Below are positions 50,775-58,530 of a DNA stretch of 64,000 bases, piece after piece (position 1 is the first letter of the stretch; the number at the start of each line of letters is the position of its first letter). The translations under genes were made by a program, and so were the position numbers. The stretch comes from JALYGK01 sp036259835 (GTDB lineage: Bacteria > Actinomycetota > UBA4738): assembly GCA_036259835.1 (NCBI GenBank), contig DATABA010000128.1, forward strand, positions 1-64,000, written 5' to 3'. Below the pieces are notes generated by a model. The model did no database searches. It was not told where the DNA came from and worked only from the letters and a program-made list of their open reading frames with translations.

Positions 50775-50790
50775 TGCCGGATAACCGGCA
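50775..50790. promoter_or_regulatory. Inverted repeat upstream of the copper cluster
   Basis: TGCCGG ATAA CCGGCA, perfect 6-base arms, 26-41 bases upstream of the 50749 start. A candidate operator for a metal-sensing repressor. Confidence 0.4.
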
Positions 50791-50835
50791 CCCCAAGTGC
50801 TCTTGGGTCACTATAGAGACGTCGGAGGTCCCGAA

Positions 50836-51000
50836 ATGCATGACAGGCGCGCCGACAATCGAGCGATGACGTGTCCGGTGACCCCGATGACGAAAACCCG
50901 CTCGGAGACGGATTCGGCCAACGGGAACGCGCTGGGTTCCGCCGAGGGGCAACCGCAGACGCGGGCCGGCGTTGAGGTTCATGCTTTTCGTAAATCGTAG
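50836..51000 (+). CDS. Possible small protein (54 aa), weak
   Basis: ATG 50836 has GGAGG seven bases upstream and a TATAGA hexamer at 50813-50818. The peptide (MHDRRADNRAMTC...) is hydrophilic and unlike anything I know. It runs into the start of the next lipoprotein gene in another frame. It may be an upstream leader or a chance frame. Without it, 50750-50980 holds only regulatory sequence. Confidence 0.2.
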   Translation: MHDRRADNRAMTCPVTPMTKTRSETDSANGNALGSAEGQPQTRAGVEVHAFRKS

Positions 51001-51376
51001 GACGAAAGGAGATTCCGAGGAGGGGCGGCCTTCCTCCACTGCGCTTCGGTCCCGCTCAGTCGCCCTTTTCCTCGCGCTTCTGCTGGTGCTCGGGCAGGCG
51101 TGCGGCTCGTCTGGTGACCAGGCCCCGGATCGCGTGACCGGTCTGATCACGCAGATCGCTCGTGGAGCCGATGGAAAGATGCAGCGGTTCACCCTGCGAC
51201 AAGGCGCCGAATCGTTCGACATTCAGATCGACTCGCGGCGCGATTACGGGTTCGACCTGGAGCACCTCGAACAGCATCGGATCTCCGACTGGCCGGTCAC
51301 CGTCCGGTTGGAGCAGCGCGACGGCGTGCTGTTTGCGGTTGAGATCCTCGACGCTCCGTCGCCGACCGCTGGCTGA
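50981..51376 (+). CDS. Small lipoprotein of unknown function
   Basis: A 131-residue protein: a basic N-terminus, hydrophobic core (SVALFLALLLVLG), lipobox GQACGSSG, then a compact beta-rich domain (RVTGLITQIARG, MQRFTLRQGAESFDIQIDS, WPVTVRLEQRDGVLFAVEIL). The layout suggests an OB-like barrel exposed at the membrane. The start could be ATG 50981 or an in-frame TTG at 50972. No family recognised. Confidence 0.65.
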   Translation: MLFVNRRTKGDSEEGRPSSTALRSRSVALFLALLLVLGQACGSSGDQAPDRVTGLITQIARGADGKMQRFTLRQGAESFDIQIDSRRDYGFDLEHLEQHRISDWPVTVRLEQRDGVLFAVEILDAPSPTAG

Positions 51377-51378
51377 AT

Positions 51379-52497
51379 TCAGACCCCGCTATACGACACG
51401 ACCGCGGGAGCCCCCAGGAAGCTCCCGAGTCGGTCGCCTTCTTCGGCGATCTCCTTCTTTTGCGCCGCGGAAAGTCTTCGAAAAAGGTCGACGGAGACGT
51501 CCGACCTCGCGGCTGCGCGTTCATGGTTCCAGACTCCGGCCACCTTCCCGTCGGTCAGCACCACGGGAGAAATCCAGCCCGCTTGACGGAAGACGCGCGG
51601 CTCGAACCGCTTTTCGACCAGCGACTCCTTGGGACGGCTCCCGGCGACGTAGACATCGAAGGCGGGGAGCAAACGAACGGGAGGCTTTGGCGACCGCTTC
51701 TGGATCTCGGGGATGACCGACTTCAGCGCCCACGCCCGGTCGCCTTCCACATCAACCACTTGGAGTTCGTCTCCGGACGCCTCAAGGATTCTGCCGGCGG
51801 GCGCTGGCTGCATCCCCCACCAACGCGCGAACTCTTCTCGAGTCGCGGGACCATAAGCGCGGAGATAGCGGCGGACGATCTCCCGCCACGCATCGGACGG
51901 GTCCCACTCTTTCCACTCCCCCAGCCACTTGTCGGGCCGAACGAACGTGACGTTCTGGCCGCGCGGCGGTCCGGACATCAGCCACCCGTGAAACGCGGCC
52001 GGCTTCAGCATCTCTCCCCAATTGGAGAGCATCCGCTCCTTGGCGGAAGCGCCAACGCGCTTCGCCACGTTCTCGGCGAGTTCGACGCGGGTGAGCGGAC
52101 GAGCTCCGAGGGATTCGTGGATGGCATCGAGTAGTTCCCGAAGCTGCGTTTCGGTCAACCCGACGAACTTGAGCCAGGCCCCCTTCCACCACCGGTCGTG
52201 GGTTCTGAGGGCGGCGACATACATCGGGAGGTCTTCCGCAGTCAGAAGGTGGAGCGTTCCCCGCATGGACCAGGTTCGCGCCAGCGTTCGCTTCGTCCAC
52301 AGGGCCTCGCGGACGTGCTCCGGCCGGATACCCTCGACGCGGGCCCACAGCTGAAGCTCGGCCGCGGACGACACCTGTGCGTGGACGCCGCAGATCTCCG
52401 AGACAACCGTCTGGAGGCGCCGTCGCTGGGCGCGTTTAGACAGGTACTGCCGCGCGACGCGCCATGCCCGAACCTCGTCCCACGTCAGACGTTCCAC
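51379..52497 (-). CDS. Winged-helix DNA-binding protein (AlkZ/YcaQ-like)
   Basis: A 372-residue protein of the HTH_42 (DUF1006) superfamily with tandem winged helices. It has ICGVHAQVSSAAELQLWARVEG near the N-terminus, TWSMRGTLHLLTAEDLPMYVA, the YGPATREEFARWWGM motif and LLPAFDVYVAGSRPKE, all typical. Some members (AlkZ) are DNA glycosylases that unhook interstrand cross-links or excise bulky alkyl adducts; this family is also found in antibiotic clusters as self-resistance genes. Whether this member has activity is unknown. It starts GTG 52497. Confidence 0.85.
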   Translation of the reverse strand: MERLTWDEVRAWRVARQYLSKRAQRRRLQTVVSEICGVHAQVSSAAELQLWARVEGIRPEHVREALWTKRTLARTWSMRGTLHLLTAEDLPMYVAALRTHDRWWKGAWLKFVGLTETQLRELLDAIHESLGARPLTRVELAENVAKRVGASAKERMLSNWGEMLKPAAFHGWLMSGPPRGQNVTFVRPDKWLGEWKEWDPSDAWREIVRRYLRAYGPATREEFARWWGMQPAPAGRILEASGDELQVVDVEGDRAWALKSVIPEIQKRSPKPPVRLLPAFDVYVAGSRPKESLVEKRFEPRVFRQAGWISPVVLTDGKVAGVWNHERAAARSDVSVDLFRRLSAAQKKEIAEEGDRLGSFLGAPAVVSYSGV

Positions 52498-52577
52498 ACA
52501 TGTCAGGCTCGCATATCGGTCGTGAGTCCCTGCGGGCCCGGACAGGCGACGACTGGCCGGGAAAGGACGACCGTCGC

Positions 52578-52583
52578 TAACGT
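52578..52583 (+). promoter_or_regulatory. Putative -10, leaderless cyclase transcript
   Basis: TAACGT, six bases before GTG 52590 (nine before the in-frame ATG 52593), and no ribosome binding site. Confidence 0.3.
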
Positions 52584-52589
52584 GTATCG

Positions 52590-53801
52590 GTGATGGCCTC
52601 CCGGTCGGGTCTATCTCGAGATGAACTGGCCGAGCGCGCCGGCGTGGCCCCAGACCTGGTCGATCGACTGGTCCGGTTGGGAATCCTCACCCGGTCAGAG
52701 GGCGACGCGTCGTTTCGCCTTGCCGACGTGTACAGGATCCGGCTGGCCCTCGCGTGCGAACGAGCTGGCCTTCCGATCGAAGGCATCGGTCAAGCGATCG
52801 CCGCGGGGAAGCTGTCCCTCTCGTACATGGATCTCCCCAACTACCGATGGGCGGCGCTCACGCCGATCAGCTACCGGGAGCTGGCGGATGAGCTAGAGCT
52901 GCCGTTCGACCTCGTTCTCGACGTCGTCCAGGCGATGGGCTATGCCCGTCCGCATGAAGGCGACCGCGTTCGTGAGGACGACTGGGACGTCTTCCGTCTC
53001 GTCCGCCTCGCCCTCACCGTCCTCGACCGGGACGCGACGCTTCGGTCCGCCCGCGTTTACGCCGACGCTCTTCGTCGAATCGCAGAGGCGGAGGCGTCGC
53101 TCTACGACACATACGTGGTGGGACGCTTGCTGAACCAGGGAATGTCCTATCGAGAGGCGGTGGATCTGGCAAACGACTTCGGCGCTCAGATCAGCCCGAT
53201 GCAGGAGCAGTTCATCATCACGACCTACCGGCGAATGCAGGAACGTCGTTGGACGGAATACACGATCGAGGGCATCGAGGAGATCCTCGAGGAAATGGGT
53301 CTCTATCAGCGCCCCGAGCGCTCTCCGGCATTCGGTTTCGTCGACCTCGCCGGGTACACCAGGATGACGGAGGAATGGGGCGACCAGGCGTCTGCCCGCC
53401 TGGTTGCGGATCTCTCCGAGATGGTGGACACGGTCGCACGATCGCACCACGGCGAGCCGGTCAAGTGGCTCGGGGACGGGGTGATGGTCTACTTCAGGAA
53501 CCCCGCCAACGCCGTATCGGGCACCGTTGAAATGGTGAGGCGTGCCCCGGAGGTCGGGCTGCCCGCACATGCCGGCATTGCCTCAGGACCCGTGGTGTTC
53601 CAGGACGGCGACTACTTCGGCCGAACGGTGAACATGGCAGCGAGGATCGCCTCCCACGCAACCGAGGGGCAGACGCTGGTGAGCCGTGAGGTCGCGGAGC
53701 TGGCCGCCACGAACGCGATACGGTTCCGTGAGGTCGGGCGGGTTGAGCTAAAAGGCTTCTCTGACCCCGTCCTGGTCTACGAGGCGCTTTCTCCGGAATA
53801 G
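52590..53801 (+). CDS. Class III adenylate/guanylate cyclase with MerR-like N-terminus
   Basis: A 403-residue soluble protein. Residues about 1-70 form a MerR-like helix-turn-helix (SRDELAERAGVAPDLVDRLVRLGILTRSEG and IRLALACERAGLPIEGI). A helical middle (about 70-235) follows. The C-terminal cyclase domain has the first metal Asp in FGFVDLAGYTRM, the second in KWLGDGVMVYF, the adenine-type Lys of that motif and the transition-state Asn and Arg in GDYFGRTVNMAARIA, so it should be active, most likely on ATP. The mix of a DNA-binding-like head with a cyclase suggests signal-dependent activation or gene control, as proposed for similar actinobacterial proteins. Its 3' end overlaps the converging transporter gene by 54 bases. 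Confidence 0.87.
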   Translation: MMASRSGLSRDELAERAGVAPDLVDRLVRLGILTRSEGDASFRLADVYRIRLALACERAGLPIEGIGQAIAAGKLSLSYMDLPNYRWAALTPISYRELADELELPFDLVLDVVQAMGYARPHEGDRVREDDWDVFRLVRLALTVLDRDATLRSARVYADALRRIAEAEASLYDTYVVGRLLNQGMSYREAVDLANDFGAQISPMQEQFIITTYRRMQERRWTEYTIEGIEEILEEMGLYQRPERSPAFGFVDLAGYTRMTEEWGDQASARLVADLSEMVDTVARSHHGEPVKWLGDGVMVYFRNPANAVSGTVEMVRRAPEVGLPAHAGIASGPVVFQDGDYFGRTVNMAARIASHATEGQTLVSREVAELAATNAIRFREVGRVELKGFSDPVLVYEALSPE

Positions 53802-54911
53802 AACGCTCGCGGTCGCGTACAGCGACAGTCCGACGACCAAGCCCCACATCAGGTTCTGCGTCACGGCGCCAACGGCGGCCATGGCGATGACGACAACGAG
53901 CATTGCACCACGTTGGTCCCTGGCCAGCATCGCGTGGTGCGCTCCGGTGTAGGCGAGCAGACCGGCCAGAACCGGCGAAGGAATGAGGGCGAACGCCGCC
54001 ACGGCCGAGGGAGCGAAGAACAGTGCCGCCACGATGAGGAGGGAGCCCAGCACGATCCCGACGACCCCGGTTCGCGCACCGAAGCGGTGGTACGCGGTGA
54101 GGCCACTGGACCCGTGGCAGAGCGGCATCCCTCCGAACAGACCGAGTACCAGGTTCGCGCTTCCGCAGGTCAACGACAGCATGGTGGGCGTTGCCCGTGC
54201 CGCCCGCGGGCCGAAGTACTCGCGCGCCAGGTCGGCCGTTCCGACCACCGCGTTGCCGAGCGTGAGGGGGATCTGAGGGATAACGAGCAACGTCATCGAC
54301 GTCCACAGGGCGGCAGCGGAGGGCGCATCGAACGCGGGCAAGCCCGGAGAGGGCGTGAGGGAGACCGCGCCCCCGCCGTGGAGCCACGACCACGTCATCC
54401 CGGCCACCCCAACGCCAAGCGCGGCAAGACCCCGCATGCTCCCTGCCGCGGCGACGCCCGCCGAGATGGCGACCGCCACGATGAACCCGAGAATGTCTTC
54501 ACGGGGACTCACCAGGCCATACGCCGCGAAGATCAGAAGTAGCCCCACCCCCGCCTGATTGCCCCGAATGATCGGTTTCGGGAAGAGCCGGGCCACCCAT
54601 GGAGTGAGGCGGGTCGCCGCGAGCAGCACCAGCACCGCCCCGAGCCCGATGCCGGCGGCCGATATCACTTCGGGAGACGCTTGTGTGGCGATGGCGATGG
54701 CCGCGGCGGCCTTGATCGGTTGCACGGCCATTGGAATGCCGTAGACGAACCCTGCCGCGACGAACAGGAGTCCAGCGAAGAACAGCGCGGCTCTGGCGTC
54801 CAGTCCGTTCAGGAGAACCAGGGACGCGGTGATGGGCACGAGGGTGCCGAGGTCCGCGACGGCGGCAGCTGCTTCGAACGGTGATCTCGAAACCCGTCTC
54901 TGCTCAGGCAT
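53748..54911 (-). CDS. Molybdate/sulfate transporter, MOT1-like
   Basis: A 387-residue integral membrane protein with about ten helices. It shows the MOT1/SulP family pattern: DLGTLVPITASLVLLNGLD, GIPMAVQPIKAAAAIAI and PLCHGSSGLTAYHRFGARTG. MOT1 carriers import molybdate with high affinity; some bacterial relatives move sulfate. The C-terminus is positively charged and coded over the last 54 bases of the cyclase gene in the other direction. Nothing else for molybdate metabolism is seen nearby, so the substrate is only inferred. Confidence 0.85.
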   Translation of the reverse strand: MPEQRRVSRSPFEAAAAVADLGTLVPITASLVLLNGLDARAALFFAGLLFVAAGFVYGIPMAVQPIKAAAAIAIATQASPEVISAAGIGLGAVLVLLAATRLTPWVARLFPKPIIRGNQAGVGLLLIFAAYGLVSPREDILGFIVAVAISAGVAAAGSMRGLAALGVGVAGMTWSWLHGGGAVSLTPSPGLPAFDAPSAAALWTSMTLLVIPQIPLTLGNAVVGTADLAREYFGPRAARATPTMLSLTCGSANLVLGLFGGMPLCHGSSGLTAYHRFGARTGVVGIVLGSLLIVAALFFAPSAVAAFALIPSPVLAGLLAYTGAHHAMLARDQRGAMLVVVIAMAAVGAVTQNLMWGLVVGLSLYATASVLFRRKRLVDQDGVREAF

Positions 54912-54938
54912 CGCTCTCGAGAGACCCCGTTACGGCCA

Positions 54939-55397
54939 TCACTGGTCGGGCTCCCGTCTCGTTTCGTTGGCGGTCAGAGTAACCAGGAGCTCCCGAATCT
55001 GCTCCTGCTGTTCCTCGATCCGTTGGAGTCGCTCGAGAGCTTCACGGTTGACCTCATAGTCGTGCTCGGCCTCGTCACGGTCTTTCGCCGCCTGACGGTT
55101 CTGGCTCATCATCACCACCGGTCCCGTGTACGCGGCCTGGAAGGAAAGCACCAGGTTGAGGAGGATGAACGGATACGGGTCGAAGGGCTTTCCGCCCAGC
55201 CAATCCCGGATGAGCAGTGCGTTCGCCAGAATCCACATGGCGAGGACGACCGATTGGGTGATGATGAACGGCCACGAGCCGACGGTCGCGGCCACGCCGT
55301 CGGCGACCCGTTCTCCGAGCGTCCGCTGCTGGCCCATGTGCCGGACGTTCACGGGGTGTCGGTGCGGACCCCATCCTGCCGGGAATCGCAGGGTCAT
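54939..55397 (-). CDS. DUF1003 membrane protein
   Basis: A 152-residue protein of the DUF1003 family. Two central helices (WPFIITQSVVLAMWILANAL and PYPFILLNLVLSFQAAYTGPVVMMSQNRQ) are followed by a coiled coil with DRDEAEHDYEVNREALERLQRIEEQQEQ. Family members are cytoplasmic membrane proteins of unknown function. It is 27 bases from the start of the transporter gene, same strand. Confidence 0.88.
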   Translation of the reverse strand: MTLRFPAGWGPHRHPVNVRHMGQQRTLGERVADGVAATVGSWPFIITQSVVLAMWILANALLIRDWLGGKPFDPYPFILLNLVLSFQAAYTGPVVMMSQNRQAAKDRDEAEHDYEVNREALERLQRIEEQQEQIRELLVTLTANETRREPDQ

Positions 55398-55484
55398 CGA
55401 TACCTCCTGGCGTTCGGTTGAGCGCTGATTGTCGGCCAGCCCACCCGTGGGAACAAGACATCGACGCGCGTCGCTACGGGATCC

Positions 55485-56351
55485 TCATCCGGTCCGTACG
55501 AGGGGAAGAACCTCCCTTGAGAGTCGTTCCACCTGCTCAGGAGATGCTGGTCCCTCGACCAGAAAATTGAACGCGCGGAACCCGATGCCTGTGAATTCGA
55601 GGAGTCGTTCAGCGATCCATTCGGGTGGACCTGCCAGCACGCCGGGGTGCTCCAGAGGCGCTTCTGCAACCTGAACCCCAAGGTTGTACACGCACAAGAT
55701 GTCATCGGGATTGCGGTCCGCTCGCTCGGCTCCAGCGAGGACGCGTCGGCGCATCCCGGCAACACGCTCGGGTGGCGCAACCTGGAGCGTGGGGATCCAT
55801 CCATCGGCCATACGTCCGGTCACATCGAGTGCTCGAGGGCCATAGGTGCCAAGCCAGATGGGGATCGAGTGGTCGGGTTTCGGCTCGAGCCGCGCTTGCA
55901 GGGTCCTGTACAGGCTGCCTTCGAACGTCAGGTGTTCTGCGGACCAGAGACCCCGTGCGATGGCGATCGCCTCCTCCAACCCTCGGACCTTTTCGCCGGC
56001 CGTCGGGACTCTCAGCCCGAACGCGCGGAACTCCTCGTCGAGGTAACCAGCTCCAAGCCCCAATATCAGGCGGCCGCGCGAGAGCCGGTCGAACGTTTCG
56101 GCCATCTTCGCCAGCACTGCTGGATTGCGGTACGGAGTCGCGAGGACCCGCGTCGCCACCCGAAGCCGCGATGTCGAGGACGCAATCCACGCGAGCAGCG
56201 TCCACGGCTCGTACGTCGGGTGTTCGCCGTGAAGGTGGTCGGATGCGGAAACGAAGTCGAACCCTAGCTGTTCGGCTTTGATGGCCTGGGTGACCGGGTC
56301 TGCGCCCAAGGTGGGGTCCGCGGACACGTTCAGACCGAACTCGATGTCCAT
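55485..56351 (-). CDS. LLM-class flavin-dependent oxidoreductase
   Basis: A 288-residue luciferase-like TIM barrel that uses reduced F420 or FMN. It shows MDIEFGLNVSAD, the F420-type region SASDHLHGEHPTYEPWTLLAWIA, RLILGLGAGYLDEEFRAFG and IPIWLGTYGPRALDVTGRMADGW. Such enzymes are very common in actinobacteria; the substrate is not predictable. ATG 56351 overlaps the stop of the exporter gene by one base (TAATG), so the two share an operon controlled by the MarR sites upstream. An upstream start would lie inside the exporter gene. Confidence 0.87.
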   Translation of the reverse strand: MDIEFGLNVSADPTLGADPVTQAIKAEQLGFDFVSASDHLHGEHPTYEPWTLLAWIASSTSRLRVATRVLATPYRNPAVLAKMAETFDRLSRGRLILGLGAGYLDEEFRAFGLRVPTAGEKVRGLEEAIAIARGLWSAEHLTFEGSLYRTLQARLEPKPDHSIPIWLGTYGPRALDVTGRMADGWIPTLQVAPPERVAGMRRRVLAGAERADRNPDDILCVYNLGVQVAEAPLEHPGVLAGPPEWIAERLLEFTGIGFRAFNFLVEGPASPEQVERLSREVLPLVRTG

Positions 56352-56983
56352 TACGTAATGAGACCGCTGAACAGGAGCCAGATACCGAGTCCGCTCAGCA
56401 ACAGCGCCAAACCCCGGCGGACCCACTTCTCAAGCCGCGCCCCGCCCTTGCGGATGCCGATCCCGCCCAGGACGACCACGGCGCCGTCACCGATCATCAC
56501 CCCAGCGGTGAGGGCGGCGACCACTGCGAGCGCCCCACCCGTACCGCCGTCACGGGTTGCCGCGCCCAGAAGCGGCGAGGCCACCGCTCCGAGAAACAAC
56601 CACGCGCCGGGGTTCAGGACGACCGCGAGTGCGCCCCGAGCCACCGGGGGGACGGTAAGGCGGTGCCCCGCCGCGCTGTCATCCACCAGCTGGTGGGACG
56701 TGCGGAGGCCTTCAACGGCCAGCCACAGAAGAAACGCTCCGCCGGCGATCTTGAGAGCCCGCAGGGCAAGACCGCTCGGCGGCGCGATGGAGAGTCCAAG
56801 AGCCAGAGCGAGGAGCAGAACGCCAAATGTCAGGTTGGCTCCGACCATGGTTCGAAATCCGCGTCCAAGGCCGCCGCGCAGGGCCTCAGCCAGGAGGATT
56901 GCCTGCACCGGCCCAGGGGCTCCAGCGAGAGCGACACCGATTCCGAAGCCAGCAGCGACGTGCGCGAGGCTTGATCCGAAGAT
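56351..56983 (-). CDS. LysE family exporter starting at ATC (non-canonical)
   Basis: A 210-residue membrane protein of the LysE/RhtB family with six helices. The N-terminal helix (HVAAGFGIGVALAGAPGPVQA) holds the conserved PGP motif and lies before the first ATG/GTG/TTG in this frame, GTG 56908, which codes for the Val of that motif. Upstream to the TAG at 57001-56999 the only plausible start is ATC 56983, exactly five bases after AAGGAG (56994-56989). LysE exporters remove amino acids or related metabolites. It is coupled to the LLM oxidoreductase and faces a MarR gene, so export of a toxic product is plausible. Confidence 0.8.
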   Translation of the reverse strand: MFGSSLAHVAAGFGIGVALAGAPGPVQAILLAEALRGGLGRGFRTMVGANLTFGVLLLALALGLSIAPPSGLALRALKIAGGAFLLWLAVEGLRTSHQLVDDSAAGHRLTVPPVARGALAVVLNPGAWLFLGAVASPLLGAATRDGGTGGALAVVAALTAGVMIGDGAVVVLGGIGIRKGGARLEKWVRRGLALLLSGLGIWLLFSGLIT

Positions 56984-57007
56984 GTCGGCTCCTTCAACCT
57001 AAGAAAG

Positions 57008-57021
57008 CTTGCGTGTGCAAG
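57008..57021. promoter_or_regulatory. MarR-type operator 1
   Basis: CTTGC GTGT GCAAG, perfect inverted repeat of 5-base arms in the 91-base gap between the exporter and the MarR gene. It lies 25-38 bases upstream of the ATC start. Confidence 0.6.
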
Positions 57022-57029
57022 TATCATAA

Positions 57030-57045
57030 TTGCTTGAGCAAGCAA
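57030..57045. promoter_or_regulatory. MarR-type operator 2
   Basis: TTGCTTG AG CAAGCAA, perfect 7-base arms, sharing the CTTG/CAAG halves of operator 1. The TATCATAAT stretch (57022-57030) between the sites reads as a -10 in either direction (CATAAT on plus, TATGAT on minus), so binding would block both promoters. Confidence 0.65.
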
Positions 57046-57074
57046 AATCGAGCTTGGCCCTGGGCGCGGATGAG

Positions 57075-57527
57075 GTGTCAACGAAGCTAAGTGATCTCGA
57101 GCTCGAAGCGTGGCAGGCGTTCCTCCATGCGCACGCCAAGGTGACGCAGCTGCTCGATGCCGACCTGAGACGTGGCCACGGCCTGACGTGGAGTCAATAC
57201 GACGTGCTCGTTCGGCTGGCCCGCGCGCCAGGCGGAACCCTCCGAATGTCCGACCTCGCCGAGCGCGTGATGATCTCGCCGAGCGGTCTGACGCGCGCCG
57301 TCGACGACCTGGTCAGCGAAGGCCTGGTTGAACGGCACCGCGGCGGGAAGGATGCTCGAGTCGTCTTTGCCAGCCTGACCGGCGACGGGCGCGAACGGGT
57401 GAGACGAGCCGCACGCGACCACCTTCGCGGGATCAACGAGCACTTCACCGGCAAGCTCACCAAGGCTCAGCTGAGGAACGTGGCGTCTGCCCTGCAGGCC
57501 ATCGCGGGACCACACGAGCCACATTGA
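57075..57527 (+). CDS. MarR family transcriptional regulator
   Basis: A 150-residue regulator: GTLRMSDLAERVMISPSGLTRAVDDLV is the winged helix with the recognition helix, and the wing is ERHRGGKDARVVFASLT. Dimerisation helices lie at both ends (LEAWQAFLHAHAKVTQLLDADL; HFTGKLTKAQLRNVASAL). GTG 57075 is preferred: the open frame reaches TTG 57030 but that lies inside operator 2. It probably represses itself and the divergent LysE-LLM operon until a small ligand binds. Confidence 0.88.
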   Translation: MSTKLSDLELEAWQAFLHAHAKVTQLLDADLRRGHGLTWSQYDVLVRLARAPGGTLRMSDLAERVMISPSGLTRAVDDLVSEGLVERHRGGKDARVVFASLTGDGRERVRRAARDHLRGINEHFTGKLTKAQLRNVASALQAIAGPHEPH

Positions 57528-57544
57528 CCCCGAAATCTGCGGGG
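57528..57544. terminator. Weak stem between converging genes
   Basis: CCCCG AAATCTG CGGGG, a 5-base stem just after the MarR stop and before the converging MEDS gene. There is no T-run, so terminator function is a guess. Confidence 0.25.
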
Positions 57545-57557
57545 AAATCGAACCTTT

Positions 57558-58523
57558 CTAGTGCCAGGGCTCCCGAAGCCGCATTTGAAGCCGAACGACC
57601 GAGCCTTCCGGGCCGGATCGGATCTGAACGAGATCGCACAGGTGGTTGGCCAGCCACAGGCCGAATCCCCTGTCGGCCCTTGGGTCCGGGCGGAATCGAC
57701 CGACCAGCGGGTCCGCGATAACGCCGCCATCCCGAACCTCACAGACCAGGGAATTATCGGTGGCCCAGGCGCGGAATTCACCCTTCCCACCGCCGTAGCG
57801 CACGCTGTTCGTGGCGACCTCGTTCAGCGCCAGAACGAGTCCCTCCCGCGCGTCCCCGGTGAGCCCGTGTTCCGCTGCGAGACGGCTGGCCACGCTCCGC
57901 ACCTCACCCAATGTGTCTCCGTCGAATTCGACATGAGCGGCACGCTCTGGCGCATCTGGCAAGGCGCCCCCGAATGGGTCGGCGGTGTGCGTTCGCAGTG
58001 GAGTGGGCGCGTTCGCCGAACGCCGCTGCCCCTCGGAGGCCCACGGATGGGTACGCGTGGCCTCAGTGATGACGGATGGATCGAGTGTCGTCGCGTCATA
58101 GGGGCAAATGAGCCACAAGGGCGCATCGGCGAAGGCCAGGTTGAGCAGGGCTTCGTGTCGTTGGCACTCCACCAGCTCGTCCGCCGTCCGACCGGGCCAC
58201 ACCGGCTCCCCCACGCCGCGAAGGTTTGCGGCGGAGCCATGCTCGGCGGCGAAGTCCCGCCACTTCGAAATCACTCTCCCCGGGTTCCGGCCCATCTCCG
58301 TCATGTCTTCGAAACGTACGTTCGCCGCGTCGCCTTGGAGCGACCACCTGAGCATCTCGATCTTCGGGGCGGGGACGAGGACGAAGACCGGTTCGCCCGC
58401 GTGCACGCCTTCCCGAACGAACGATGAGACCGCGGTTACGAACTCTCCCTCGTCGGCGTAGAAGAGAGCTTCGTGCCGGAAGACTCGCGATTCAACGCCG
58501 TGCGAAAGGGCGACGGCGCTCAT
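57558..58523 (-). CDS. MEDS sensor domain plus anti-sigma-type ATPase domain
   Basis: A 321-residue signalling protein. The MEDS domain (about 15-185) starts FRHEALFYADEGEFVTAVSSF and ends LWLICPYDATTLDPS. The C-terminal HATPase_c_2 domain (about 210-320) has ALNEVATNSVRYGGGKGEF (N box), VCEVRDGGVIADPLVGR (G1-like) and DRGFGLWLANHLCDLVQIR (G2), the RsbW/SpoIIAB type. It likely phosphorylates a STAS antagonist or binds a sigma factor. ATG 58523 comes seven bases after the stop of the MEDS-STAS gene. The two are an obvious operon and share the same sensor domain. Confidence 0.85.
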   Translation of the reverse strand: MSAVALSHGVESRVFRHEALFYADEGEFVTAVSSFVREGVHAGEPVFVLVPAPKIEMLRWSLQGDAANVRFEDMTEMGRNPGRVISKWRDFAAEHGSAANLRGVGEPVWPGRTADELVECQRHEALLNLAFADAPLWLICPYDATTLDPSVITEATRTHPWASEGQRRSANAPTPLRTHTADPFGGALPDAPERAAHVEFDGDTLGEVRSVASRLAAEHGLTGDAREGLVLALNEVATNSVRYGGGKGEFRAWATDNSLVCEVRDGGVIADPLVGRFRPDPRADRGFGLWLANHLCDLVQIRSGPEGSVVRLQMRLREPWH

Positions 58524-58530
58524 CGATGCG

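Noticed and set aside
50770..51222. Minus-strand frame antisense to the lipoprotein at 50981
   Set aside because: It has Arg/Ser/Pro-rich shadow composition and no ribosome binding site.
56351..56908. LysE gene starting at GTG 56908
   Set aside because: This would cut off the first membrane helix and split the conserved PGPV motif; ATC 56983 with AAGGAG fits better.
57030..57074. Start of the MarR gene at TTG 57030
   Set aside because: The codon lies in the centre of a perfect inverted repeat and the extra residues lack family similarity; GTG 57075 is preferred.
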